DNA of 44,872 bases, taken from positions 1-44,872 of the IMG/VR virus record IMGVR_UViG_3300009085_000007, one strand, 5' to 3'. The stretch is from a virus. Positions within the stretch are counted from its first letter, which is position 1. Each line of letters starts with the position of its first letter. Below are positions 31,347-40,020 of the stretch, piece after piece. A program made the translations under genes and the position numbers. Under the pieces are notes generated by a model that made no database searches, was not told the DNA's origin, and was given only the letters and a program-made list of their open reading frames with translations.

Positions 31347-32473
31347 TAAAACTGAACCCCGTTCAATGCCGCAAGGGACATTCGTTCGTTTTTATAATTT
31401 TCAAAAGTTTCTTCGTTGTCTGAAAATACTGCGTCCTTAGAAACAATTACGTGCTTTTCAGTCACAAGATTAAACAAAACACGGGTACTTATAAAAGTAG
31501 TTTTTGCCAAAAGGGATTCGTTTACCCGCACCCATCGACCATCTTCTTTTACTGCATGGCTTCCCGTTACACGAGCGCCCGCGTAGTCGTATAGATCAAC
31601 GGGCGTTTCCTCGTTGTGTTGCAATACCTCTAAAACTTTTCCGCCCTGCAAAACCTCGTCACCAACTTGTATATCCTGAATTTGCTTTGTACTCCCGTCG
31701 GCCATTGAAATAAGCGTTTCACGACTAAAACACTTTCCTGTTTTCTGAGAGGCAGCGGCGGCACGTTGAGCGTCAGCGGTTTGTTTCGCACCCCACGCAG
31801 ACATTTGTTGATTGTATCTATTGGAATCAAACATTGCCGTTGCACCAAGATCGGCTTGACGAGTTTGAATGTTTTGAAGCTGCGCTTGTTTTTCTAAGTC
31901 TGCAAAGCTTCCAAGTAGTTCGCCCTGTCTACCAAGACGAGCCTGTGTTCCCTCTCGGGTGATTCCTTGTTTTGCCAACATTAAATCTTTAGCCCCACCA
32001 CGGGCCATTCGTTCACGCGCCCCAGAACTTAAACCGCCAGTCATTGCAAGCCCAGCCTGAGCTTGGCTCATTCCTTGTAGGCTTTGTTTTGCGGCGGAAT
32101 CCATTCCTTGCATTTCACGTTCGCGTTGAAGCTTCAGCCATGGTGATTCTTTTGAGGTTCCAAATGCCTCGCCCTTCAAAGCTTGAACGGCTTCACCGGA
32201 ATATGGGTCAAAAGTGTAGTCTTTAAGTAGTTCGCCAGTGTTTACGTCACGCATTCCCTCGAATGACGGCGCAACAACACCTGCCTTTTTTTCTTGGCCA
32301 GTTTGGCGCGACAAGCGAACGCCTGCCCGTTGCTCGGACTGAAGTTTATTAAACGCATCGTCCTCAGATTTAGCTTTTACCGCTTTTGCGTCGTTCGCAG
32401 CTTGTTTTTTAGCTGCCTCGTTGGCTTTACTTTTAGCTACTGCCGCCTTAAAACCACTACTATTAAATCCCAT
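31346..32473 (-). CDS. Virion-region protein with C-terminal Hint (hedgehog/intein) domain
   Basis: This 375-aa protein is helical and Ala/Gln-rich to about residue 245 (AKSKANEAAKKQAANDAKAV and later), like internal virion proteins. From Cys248 to the end it is a Hint domain: CFSRETLISMADGSTKQI (block A, nucleophile Cys), VGDEVLQGG, then VTGSHAV with the block B His (306) and WVRVNES, and a block F-like FNLVTEKHVIVSK ending FSDNEE. The His-Asn of inteins and any C-extein are absent. It may therefore cleave at Lys-Cys247/248 without splicing. Coupled to the GNAT-like gene. Confidence 0.85.
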   Translation of the reverse strand: MGFNSSGFKAAVAKSKANEAAKKQAANDAKAVKAKSEDDAFNKLQSEQRAGVRLSRQTGQEKKAGVVAPSFEGMRDVNTGELLKDYTFDPYSGEAVQALKGEAFGTSKESPWLKLQREREMQGMDSAAKQSLQGMSQAQAGLAMTGGLSSGARERMARGGAKDLMLAKQGITREGTQARLGRQGELLGSFADLEKQAQLQNIQTRQADLGATAMFDSNRYNQQMSAWGAKQTADAQRAAAASQKTGKCFSRETLISMADGSTKQIQDIQVGDEVLQGGKVLEVLQHNEETPVDLYDYAGARVTGSHAVKEDGRWVRVNESLLAKTTFISTRVLFNLVTEKHVIVSKDAVFSDNEETFENYKNERMSLAALNGVQF

Positions 32474-33172
32474 CTAAGAACTCTCCCCGTAATGACTCAA
32501 GTCTTGGTCAATCAAATCCATATCTGGGTCTGCGACCTGTCCTTGTAATGTTTCGCGCATTAGCCCTAACAATTCGTTAAGTGCGCCCTTTTCGCCCTCG
32601 GTATTCACGTGCGTCTCTTTGGCATAACATCGGTAGCGCACGTATGACAGAATATATTCGTAACAAATTTCTGGTACGTCACACTCATCTAGGTCGTCAG
32701 TGTAACGATTCAAGTCTTTGAAGTAAATAATTCTAATACCGTTGGTGACACTCTTTGAAGCTTTTGGAACGAGCCGAAGCTTGTAGTCGCTTCCGACTTT
32801 ATAAATCATGTAATAGTAGTATTCCGATGACGTGTAGAGGTTCATGATTTCTTCGGCTTCAAAAGAATCTTCGCCCTTTAATGGCTTAAGCGTATAAATT
32901 GTGTTGTTGTCTCGATACACAAGTTTTCTTATTTTTGTGTCCACAATATCTGCGGGCAAGTCGTAGTCTTGTTGCCCAGCTACGACGTTAATGTAGTCCT
33001 CGACGATAAGGTACTTATCTCGAAGTCCCATTTTAACGATTTCAGATTCAACCATGCGGATGGCCGAATTGAAATACTCGATCAATTCTTGAGGCTGTAT
33101 AAATTCCTCGTCCTCAATATCGAGTTCGCGTGAAACTTGTGTGCGTAAATCGCCAAATGTTTTATATGCCAA
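32474..33172 (-). CDS. Head-tail adaptor (tail tubular A / gp4-like)
   Basis: This 232-aa protein sits between the stabilisation protein and internal virion genes. It has the usual layout of podovirus head-tail adaptors: helical N-terminal DLRTQVSRELDIED, IQPQELIEYFNSAIRMVESE, then GQQDYDLPADIVDTKIRKLV (the QxxYxLPxD... pattern), and a C-terminal helix pair (CYEYILSYVRYRCYAKE). Twelve copies would bind under the portal and receive the tail. It is separated from the stabilisation gene by 49 nt that include the short palindrome TGGGGCCCCA. Confidence 0.8.
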   Translation of the reverse strand: MAYKTFGDLRTQVSRELDIEDEEFIQPQELIEYFNSAIRMVESEIVKMGLRDKYLIVEDYINVVAGQQDYDLPADIVDTKIRKLVYRDNNTIYTLKPLKGEDSFEAEEIMNLYTSSEYYYYMIYKVGSDYKLRLVPKASKSVTNGIRIIYFKDLNRYTDDLDECDVPEICYEYILSYVRYRCYAKETHVNTEGEKGALNELLGLMRETLQGQVADPDMDLIDQDLSHYGESS

Positions 33173-33221
33173 TTTGAAGCTCCCTTTTTATCGTTGCTCA
33201 AATGGGGCCCCAAGACAAGGC

Positions 33222-35489
33222 TTAAGCGTTGTTTCCGCCCTGCCCAGATTCATAGGTATTTTGAGATTGCGATACATTGTTCCAATGGACGTTGTACCCT
33301 AACAAGCTCAAAGGTTCCCCCTTCTTAAATCCCCACAATTCCCAGTCATAAACCCCTGTCGGCAGTATACTTTCAGAATCAATGACTTTTATAGTCCAGT
33401 CATCAATACGCTCAGAAATCTCGTACTCTTTAACGTACCCGTCCTGTGCGGTCTTAATACTATACCCAACTATATCTACAGGCCACGTGTTGTTCACCTG
33501 ATCATTCAAGACAATGGTATTGGTCGCGCCGTTAAATGTGGCATCCCCGTCCGTGTCCGAATTGGTCACGACCCCATAGCCGTTAGTGATCACAAGCTGT
33601 AAATACGAAAGCCGTAAAGACCTAGCTGGGAACCGTCGCCATTGTTCAAGTAGGCCCGTGGCCCCCCAGATACAATCGGGATTTCCCCATACAAACTCGG
33701 GGTCGCCCCATACGAAATTGCGGCGCCAACGAATCGGCGTTAGGTCACGGGTAACGCGCCCATCGTCCGAAATGGCTGTAATTTGAATCGTGGTGTTGGC
33801 CACGTTTTCGGCTTGCAGTAAAATGCGGGTCGGAACTTTACGGTAGAACATAGACCCGAAATTGATATGAACCGACTTGTAGGTCCAGATAATTGTTTCA
33901 ATCGACCAATTATCAACGGTCGTTGAAATGTCCACACGTGGGTCTGTGGTGTATTCGGCGTCATGCTTAAACACGTACCCGCGTGTATCTCCCCGATACA
34001 ATAGACCATTATAAAACGCCAGTGACGACGGTCTAAAGCTTTTTCCCGACCATGTTGTAAACGTACTTTTTGCTTGTACGCCCCAACGTAAATCAAGAAC
34101 CGCAAGTGAGTCGTTATCTAGGTTGGCCGAGTTTCTTTGGCAGGCCCAGTACACACGTCGGTCTTTTTCGTTAAACGTGCCGTAAATGTGAGCGTCGTTT
34201 TCTTGGTTTTCTAAAATGTCTCGATACCGTTTGTTGTTGGAATCTGAAATCTTAAACACCTGATAGCCGTCGGTTGCGTAAACGCCGTCCGTTCCCCACC
34301 ATAGGGCAAAGTTTTCAGCTTGCACAATACTTGCGTTTGAAACGCACCCAGCAGTATCAGAAATTCGAACGACGCGAATCTCGCCCCGCCCGAACCGATC
34401 AAAACCGCCGTCAATTCTGTAAACATATTTTTTGCAAAATATAAGTGGAATACTTTTTGTCGAGCTAACACCCACGATTTCATCTTCCACGTCTTTGAAG
34501 AAATCACTCGGAACACCGCCCGGAATGGTTGGAACACTTTGATAAATTCGGTATGGCCGAATCTCGGTTCCTTCTTTTGTGTGGGCATAATAAGCCGTGT
34601 TGTTGACCACGTGAACGAACTTCGAGAGGGGCGGCGGCTCTAGGTCCACGGTCCCATCGTCAGTGTATAGGACAAGCCCATTTTCCACTGCAAAGTCATC
34701 ACTCACGTTGTCCACAAAACTTGTGGTACCAAGATTCACTTCGCCAATTTTATAAAATGTTTCCCCGCCCGCAACGGTTCGGTAAATGAAAACCTTGATA
34801 TTCGCAATATCGTAGTTTCCGCCTGCGGGATTCGCTAGAGCCGGAATGTTTGTGATATTCACATTCGCAATATCTGGCGACTCTGAATCTAAAATCTGAA
34901 CGAATGAAGTCGGGCCAAAATCTTGAAACTCTTGGTTCCCCACCATGTAGGTATAATGCAAGTGAAACGCATAGGAATATGCCTTATCCCCTACCGCGCC
35001 CGCTGTAGCAGTCGGCTCGTCTAAAAATGGCAGACCGTTATTTCGTACCTGTAGAGCATTCGAGGCGTCTTTATAAATTTTAACTGGAAGTGAATACGAA
35101 TCGTTCGCAACAAACAAGTGCGAGTTCCATTGCGTAAACGAAAGCGCACTGTCTTGAACACCCTCGCTTAGAACCTCATTGTTGTCTGGCCCACGAAGAA
35201 TTGAATACGCCGATGGGTTTCTGAAAAATATCTGTCGGCCTGAGTTAACTAGAAGCTTTTCATTGTTATTGTAATTGATCAAAGCGCCAAGACGAGCAAC
35301 ACCCGACGGCGCTTGCCCATTAACCAGATCATCAACTACCGAGCCGTCACGCGAATCTATGCCGCCGTCGGAAGTGATAACAAAGTTATCTATTTCTTCC
35401 GCCGCTTCATATTCTTGCGCGAACGCGTCGTCAGTTATGCCCTTTGAAAAACTCGTTACTTCAAAGGGTTCTTGGTTGCTAGCCGCCAT
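33222..35489 (-). CDS. Tail stabilisation / tail tubular B-like protein
   Basis: This 755-aa beta-rich protein has the typical start of P22 gp10/T7 gp12-type proteins (EVTSFSKGITDDAFAQEYEA, DNFVITSDGGIDSRDGS), then repeated beta-propeller-like blades (LGALINYNNNEKLLVNSGRQ, NSHLFVANDSYSLPVKIYKD, LWWGTDGVYATDGYQVFKIS). A Trp/Asp-rich loop with three WG repeats occurs near residues 590-610. It closes the portal channel and forms the short tail nozzle. It overlaps the upstream small gene by 11 nt. Confidence 0.88.
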   Translation of the reverse strand: MAASNQEPFEVTSFSKGITDDAFAQEYEAAEEIDNFVITSDGGIDSRDGSVVDDLVNGQAPSGVARLGALINYNNNEKLLVNSGRQIFFRNPSAYSILRGPDNNEVLSEGVQDSALSFTQWNSHLFVANDSYSLPVKIYKDASNALQVRNNGLPFLDEPTATAGAVGDKAYSYAFHLHYTYMVGNQEFQDFGPTSFVQILDSESPDIANVNITNIPALANPAGGNYDIANIKVFIYRTVAGGETFYKIGEVNLGTTSFVDNVSDDFAVENGLVLYTDDGTVDLEPPPLSKFVHVVNNTAYYAHTKEGTEIRPYRIYQSVPTIPGGVPSDFFKDVEDEIVGVSSTKSIPLIFCKKYVYRIDGGFDRFGRGEIRVVRISDTAGCVSNASIVQAENFALWWGTDGVYATDGYQVFKISDSNNKRYRDILENQENDAHIYGTFNEKDRRVYWACQRNSANLDNDSLAVLDLRWGVQAKSTFTTWSGKSFRPSSLAFYNGLLYRGDTRGYVFKHDAEYTTDPRVDISTTVDNWSIETIIWTYKSVHINFGSMFYRKVPTRILLQAENVANTTIQITAISDDGRVTRDLTPIRWRRNFVWGDPEFVWGNPDCIWGATGLLEQWRRFPARSLRLSYLQLVITNGYGVVTNSDTDGDATFNGATNTIVLNDQVNNTWPVDIVGYSIKTAQDGYVKEYEISERIDDWTIKVIDSESILPTGVYDWELWGFKKGEPLSLLGYNVHWNNVSQSQNTYESGQGGNNA

Positions 35490-35859
35490 AAGTTACAACA
35501 AAGTCCTTTGTGTTGTCCGTGGTGTAAATATAAAACTGCGTAGCCGAAAACTTTTCGACTGTCGGAGTCACATATTCCCCCGTTGATAAACGACACGATA
35601 TAAAACACGTGTCATAGTTAAATCCCGCAACCATTGTCACAAGTTGACGATAATGGCCAACAGGTCCAAATGCTACCCAGTTCGCGGCCAAAATTGTAGC
35701 TTGTACGCCCTGTAAACTCTGCGCCGTGAGCGGCGGGGAGTTTACACCGTCATGGTTATGATCATTGACCCGCTGAATATCATCAGCCAATGCATCGAAC
35801 AAGGGTTGTCCCTTGTCACCGTTTTGCGGCTTTTTATAGCCATAGGATAATGTCAGCAT
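35479..35859 (-). CDS. Small tail-associated protein
   Basis: This 126-aa protein has an N-terminal ADDIQRVNDHNHDGVNS motif. HNHDGxxS is a recurring string in phage tail or fibre proteins, where His/Asp residues often form metal-binding or trimer contacts. A beta-rich second half follows. The stop overlaps the stabilisation gene. Probably a tail component, possibly an adaptor of fibre to tail; no known family was identified. Confidence 0.7.
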   Translation of the reverse strand: MLTLSYGYKKPQNGDKGQPLFDALADDIQRVNDHNHDGVNSPPLTAQSLQGVQATILAANWVAFGPVGHYRQLVTMVAGFNYDTCFISCRLSTGEYVTPTVEKFSATQFYIYTTDNTKDFVVTYGG

Positions 35860-35860
35860 A

Positions 35861-36079
35861 CTATTTTTTCACTTCCGGCACAGGTGCGGGAAGCGCAGGT
35901 GCGACTTCAATTTTTGGAAGCTCAACCGCAGGCGCCGCACAGAAAGCATCTTTAAGATCGGTGTTTGATATACCCATCACAAGTGCAACAACCGCTGCCA
36001 AAACCCCAACAATCCACGCACCAATTCTTTTCGTAGGTAGAATCGTCTTTAGGATTCCCCAAATTTTTAAGCCTGTCAT
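35861..36079 (-). CDS. Small membrane protein, lysis cassette candidate
   Basis: This 72-aa protein has one transmembrane helix (about 20-41, IGAWIVGVLAAVVALVMGIS) after a basic N-terminus, then a Pro/Ala-rich acidic tail (ELPKIEVAPALPAPVPEVKK). Located beside the NlpC/P60 lysin and another membrane protein, it is a candidate holin or spanin-like component. One span is less than most holins. It could also be a tail-tip accessory. Abuts the upstream gene. Confidence 0.6.
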   Translation of the reverse strand: MTGLKIWGILKTILPTKRIGAWIVGVLAAVVALVMGISNTDLKDAFCAAPAVELPKIEVAPALPAPVPEVKK

Positions 36080-36313
36080 TTATTCCCCCTCTGTTACATT
36101 TATATCGGTTTTTTCTTCAACTTCATCAATACGCTTATGCGCCCTAACTGCCGTATCTTTGGCGTCTTTTATTCCGCCCTTTGTTTCCGCTACAAACATT
36201 CCGCTTTTGAAAATGAAAGTCAAAAGCGTTAGAATGACTGTCAGATTCCCAAGAACTAAAACCCCAACCGAAACATAAACGCTCGTTGGAATTGTTGCTA
36301 CCGTTTCACCCAT
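36080..36313 (-). CDS. Small membrane protein, holin/XhlA-like candidate
   Basis: This 77-aa protein has one strong membrane helix (about 12-36, YVSVGVLVLGNLTVILTLLTFIF) followed by a charged helical tail (AKDTAVRAHKRIDEVEEKTD). This N-out/C-in layout with a charged coiled tail resembles small holins or haemolysin XhlA-type proteins. It overlaps the lysin gene by 8 nt, supporting a lysis role. Function not proven. Confidence 0.6.
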   Translation of the reverse strand: MGETVATIPTSVYVSVGVLVLGNLTVILTLLTFIFKSGMFVAETKGGIKDAKDTAVRAHKRIDEVEEKTDINVTEGE

Positions 36314-36740
36314 TTATCACCCAAGTTGGATAGTTTGGCATTACATACGTGATCAAGTCTTTTCGGCGGTCCACTGGTCGAACTCGAACACAAGCGTCGC
36401 GTTTGGCAGCTTCCACGACTGAAGTCGTAGAAGAATCCCCACCGCCCGCTTCAATAATTTGATATTGATTCAGACAAAGTGAAACATGAGTTAAGGCTTT
36501 TGGCGCCTTCCCATAAAAACATAAAGCCCCAGCTTTTGGTGTCGGCAGAGTAATACCACCACTCATTAGAAGCAAATCGTGAAGTGACTGACAAGTTTGG
36601 TCGCCCTTTGGGTCTGCGCCAACACTCTCAAGTACGAATTGCACAAAACCGGAACAATCAAATCCCCTCATAGGGTTTGAACCACCCCACACGTATGGCA
36701 CTCCGATAAACTGCATTGCGTACTCAGTGACTAGCTTCAC
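36306..36740 (-). CDS. NlpC/P60-family cell-wall hydrolase (endolysin candidate)
   Basis: This 144-aa protein consists of a single NlpC/P60 domain: YVWGGSNPMRGFDCSGF with nucleophile Cys29, then KAGALCFYGK, THVSLCL with catalytic His85, and a third polar residue expected near IIEAGGG (about 95-100). Such gamma-D-glutamyl-diamino-acid endopeptidases cut peptidoglycan stems. In phages they act either as endolysins or as tail-tip hydrolases. The adjacent small membrane genes favour lysis; the absence of a signal peptide means export through a holin is needed. It overlaps the glycosyltransferase gene by 17 nt. Confidence 0.9.
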   Translation of the reverse strand: MKLVTEYAMQFIGVPYVWGGSNPMRGFDCSGFVQFVLESVGADPKGDQTCQSLHDLLLMSGGITLPTPKAGALCFYGKAPKALTHVSLCLNQYQIIEAGGGDSSTTSVVEAAKRDACVRVRPVDRRKDLITYVMPNYPTWVING

Positions 36741-37710
36741 GCTTTTCCTTTTCTAGTTCTTGTAAACTTATTGCGGCCCACTCAGCTAAATCCATTGGTT
36801 CAGGTAGCCAACTTGCCAATTGCGCAGGCGTACACTTATCCACCGTTACCTCGTCGGTTCGGTTAGGAAGATGATCAAGGTGTTCCCAAATACCGCCACG
36901 GCCAAAGTTTTTCATTCGCCACGACCACTGGCCACGACGCCAATGAGCAATATAATCAGGACGCTTGCAAGTAGCGACGTATCCGATGAATGCGTTTCCG
37001 GATGCGCCAATGTGAATAGGACTTGAGTCATTTGTTAAAATCACCCCGCAATTTTGTAGCAGATAAGTCATACCGTTTAAGTCGAGTTTATTTCGAAGGT
37101 CTATACAACCCTCTGTTTTTACATCAACTGTACCACGGTTATCGTCCATATCTTTACCAATAATTATTGGCGTGAATTGAAGCCCGACCAAATACGTGAT
37201 CAACTCATCCCACCAATCTTTTGGAAAGGTCTTTGTCTGCCAATGTTTCCCTGGATGCAAAACGATTCGCGTATCTTCGGGAAGATCAATAGGCTCAGAG
37301 TAAAGTTTTATTTCTTTTGAAGCAATCGGAAGTGTACAACGAAACGCCGATAAAGCCGGATAGTCGACCGCGTTTACAATGCAATGATTGAGAAACTGCC
37401 AAGCAAGGTCTGTTTGTTGGTGAATCGTGTGAAACGTCAAATAATTTTCTTCAATTGGCTTTACCTTGTTAAGGTCGAAAACTTCTTTGAACTTCAAATG
37501 TCTAAACACTTCTGGAATATGAGTCGCCAAAGAAATCTCAGCCTTGTCGCCAAATTGCTCAAGCGCATAGCGAAGCGTTGGCTCAGCACACACTTGGTCG
37601 CCAATCCCGCCCCAAGTAGTGAGCAAAAGATTTTCATGGACACCACGCTCGATTGCTTTCATCGTTCGGAACCCAGGCATCATATGAGCGGGAATTAAAA
37701 CTTGATCCAT
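36724..37710 (-). CDS. Glycosyltransferase family 9-like (heptosyltransferase-like) protein
   Basis: The protein is 328 aa from ATG at 37710 with GGAAGG just upstream; a GTG four codons earlier is open but lies in the preceding gene. It has the GT9 pattern: TTWGGIGDQVCAEPTLRYAL (GGxGD), IVLHPGKHWQTKTFPKDWW in the linker and second domain, and LTNDSSPIHIGASGN (the NDSGPMH-like donor-binding motif). It may modify host LPS or a phage protein during infection. Its location between lysin and tail genes is unusual for a metabolic enzyme. Confidence 0.85.
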   Translation of the reverse strand: MDQVLIPAHMMPGFRTMKAIERGVHENLLLTTWGGIGDQVCAEPTLRYALEQFGDKAEISLATHIPEVFRHLKFKEVFDLNKVKPIEENYLTFHTIHQQTDLAWQFLNHCIVNAVDYPALSAFRCTLPIASKEIKLYSEPIDLPEDTRIVLHPGKHWQTKTFPKDWWDELITYLVGLQFTPIIIGKDMDDNRGTVDVKTEGCIDLRNKLDLNGMTYLLQNCGVILTNDSSPIHIGASGNAFIGYVATCKRPDYIAHWRRGQWSWRMKNFGRGGIWEHLDHLPNRTDEVTVDKCTPAQLASWLPEPMDLAEWAAISLQELEKEKREASH

Positions 37711-39272
37711 TATCCTTCCCACTCAATATCAACTTGCTCACAAAAAACAGAACTCAAAAGTCCAAGCTCTGGAACTGCGAACGCGCCCGTTTGGTGTGCG
37801 ACCGTTATTGTTTGTCCAGGGGTAACGTCTGCCGTGTGAGTTTCAACTTTAATGCTGGGTCGCTTATGCCAAATGTTGCCAGTAATTTGTGGTTGTCCCA
37901 ATGCTCCGAACGCTGGGCCTGTAACAAACTGAGCCGTGTTGTATGTTCCCCCAGCTAAGTTCGCACCGAAATTTCCTTGAGCGCCGCCGTTTGAACCCCA
38001 GGCATATCGCGTGTTGTATTTCGTAATTACCGCAACGAAGCTTCCGTTTAATGGCTCAATAATATCTTCAACAATACCGTATGAGCCAATCGGATTCACA
38101 ATCGTTGGCGTTGATTTATCTACGTTGTCACCTGAACCAAGAACGGGAGTTAAAACTTCCTGATTTCCCCAAGCGTAGATTCTGTTTGAATCGTCGATCA
38201 CATAGTTCGCGGACTGCGCAACCGCGATTCGTTTACAACCACTTGTTAGGCCTGTTACTGTGACTGGCGAAGATTTAGGAAATATATTTCCTTGACCAAG
38301 TTGGCCTTGGCCGTTATTGCCCCAAGCGTATACAACACCGTCACGAGTTAATCCCAGACCGTGTTCCGTACCTGCCGCAATGTCAGCGAATAAATATCCG
38401 CCGATCACAAGTGAAGGCGAAGATTTTGTGACGATTGTGTTGTCGCCAAGTTGTCCTGCGCCATTGTATCCCCAAGAATATATTGCTCCGGCTTCTGTTA
38501 AACCTAAAGTAAACCCACCGAGACCGCCTTGGGTCTGCGTAGATATTTTTGTAAAATTCAAACTACCGACAACGAGTGTTGGCGTACTGAGTGAACCAAA
38601 TGTTCCAGTACCAAGCTGCCCGACACTATTGTTGTCTCGGCCCCACGCGTATGTTTCAGTCGTAGAAGCTTTTGCAAAAATTGTGTTCGGTTGACTAACG
38701 CTATCTATGTCAAAATAATTTCCCTCGTCAGTCCAAAAATCCGTGAAGGTTGTTCCTGGCATAACTTGAACTGGCGTTGATTTATCAACAATAGTCCCGT
38801 CGCCAATTTGGCCGTGTTGATTTCTTCCCCAAACATAAAGATTTCCGTTTTCTGCGAGACCAACACAAGTCGAGCCGCGAACTACTTTCTTAAAACGAAT
38901 TCCACCAACAACAAGTGTTGGTGTGCTTTTTGGGACAGTCGTGTTGTCACCAATCTGGCCGTACTGATTTTGCCCCATGTTTACCATTTGGCCGTCAGCG
39001 CGAACAAATGGCGCTTTCCAGTTTTGACCAAGTAGAGCAACGGGCGAAGTTCTGTTTGTAACTGAGCCATCACCAACTTGTCCGTTGGCATTTGCGCCCC
39101 ACGTCCACACGCGACCGTATTCATCTAAACTTTTTGTTGGATGAAACGCGCCATTTTTTACAGTGTGGCGCTCTGTGAATGAAACCTTAAGTGTTTTAAC
39201 ACCTGCGGGAACAATAAATGGTGTGCTTAAAGTGCCGTCACGGCGAATTGTTTTTTTAGAGTAATTCTTCAT
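37710..39272 (-). CDS. RCC1-repeat beta-propeller tail protein
   Basis: This 520-aa protein has a short N-terminal part (1-50) and then at least six RCC1 repeats of about 45-55 residues, each with a W/AWG-x-N-x-x-GQxGDGT core (VWTWGANANGQVGDGS, YVWGRNQHGQIGDGT, YSWGYNGAGQLGDNT, YAWGNNGQGQLGQGN and others). A beta-rich C-terminal domain ends DIEWEG. These repeats form a seven-bladed propeller. In phages RCC1-like proteins occur in tail or receptor-binding regions. It lies between the fibre genes and the glycosyltransferase. Presumed receptor- or host-surface-binding. Confidence 0.88.
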   Translation of the reverse strand: MKNYSKKTIRRDGTLSTPFIVPAGVKTLKVSFTERHTVKNGAFHPTKSLDEYGRVWTWGANANGQVGDGSVTNRTSPVALLGQNWKAPFVRADGQMVNMGQNQYGQIGDNTTVPKSTPTLVVGGIRFKKVVRGSTCVGLAENGNLYVWGRNQHGQIGDGTIVDKSTPVQVMPGTTFTDFWTDEGNYFDIDSVSQPNTIFAKASTTETYAWGRDNNSVGQLGTGTFGSLSTPTLVVGSLNFTKISTQTQGGLGGFTLGLTEAGAIYSWGYNGAGQLGDNTIVTKSSPSLVIGGYLFADIAAGTEHGLGLTRDGVVYAWGNNGQGQLGQGNIFPKSSPVTVTGLTSGCKRIAVAQSANYVIDDSNRIYAWGNQEVLTPVLGSGDNVDKSTPTIVNPIGSYGIVEDIIEPLNGSFVAVITKYNTRYAWGSNGGAQGNFGANLAGGTYNTAQFVTGPAFGALGQPQITGNIWHKRPSIKVETHTADVTPGQTITVAHQTGAFAVPELGLLSSVFCEQVDIEWEG

Positions 39273-39279
39273 TTGTCAC

Positions 39280-40020
39280 CTATCCTAAATAATAGTCAGT
39301 GCCGTCACACAAGATATTCCATGAGCCGTAATTTGCGCGAAGAACATAGTCCGACGCAAGCCCCTCGATTTTTGTGGCGGGACTAGGACGAGTCAACGTC
39401 ACTGAGTTGGTTCCGAATTGGCCGAACTGATCTTTGATTGTGATAAGGAAATTCGCCGACGCGGCAGGAAGCTCTACTGTGAACGCGGCAAGCGTTGTAT
39501 CGCAAAGTAAAATTCGTTTTGCGTCGCCGCTCGTGAGAACTGTGTTGGCCGAAATGTTTGTAATACCTAAAGCGCCCCAACCACCTGAACCTGTACCTGC
39601 AACGGACAACCATGTTGCGCCATTGTCGTACTGAACTTCGAGAAGATCGGTCACGTAAATAAGCCGCCCAGGATTACCTGGGGCAGGCTTTGAGGCGTCG
39701 GGATAGTTTTCAAGCCTAGAAGATAATTGCGCAAGGTTAGCCGCCGAAAGTGTACCCTCGGGCGTGACATTGCTTCCCAATAAAAACTGAAGAACACTAG
39801 CTGCCGCCCGGTTTAGGCGGACGTTTTCTGCTGCCGTTCCGGAGTTTCCGATATGTAGTTTGTCGTCGTTGCGAAGGAATGCTCGTTTGTTCGTTCCGGA
39901 GTCGAGCTTTACACGGCCCTCGGTTGTGTTGTTCCAAATACGACCTTGCGTATTGGCTACGGGGTCCGCTGCTAGGTTTTCGAGTGACGCTTCTTTGATT
40001 TCGCCAAAGAATTTTGGCAT
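39280..40020 (-). CDS. Tail fibre/spike-associated protein
   Basis: This 246-aa protein starts after AAAGGGGGTTCAAA. The N-terminal half has short phage-tail strings (EASLENLAADPVANTQGRIW, NNTTEGRVKLDSG, a pattern often seen where fibres meet the tail). The second half, around VLTSGDAKRILLCDTTLAAFT, resembles a beta-sandwich-like domain common at fibre ends (LPAASANFLITIKDQFGQFG). It likely adapts or ends the tail fibre. Assignment from motif style and position. Confidence 0.75.
   Translation of the reverse strand: MPKFFGEIKEASLENLAADPVANTQGRIWNNTTEGRVKLDSGTNKRAFLRNDDKLHIGNSGTAAENVRLNRAAASVLQFLLGSNVTPEGTLSAANLAQLSSRLENYPDASKPAPGNPGRLIYVTDLLEVQYDNGATWLSVAGTGSGGWGALGITNISANTVLTSGDAKRILLCDTTLAAFTVELPAASANFLITIKDQFGQFGTNSVTLTRPSPATKIEGLASDYVLRANYGSWNILCDGTDYYLG

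Noticed and set aside
33203-33212. Palindrome TGGGGCCCCA between adaptor and stabilisation genes as a terminator
   Set aside because: Only 10 bp with no loop and no clear U-run on the leftward strand. Too weak to call a terminator.
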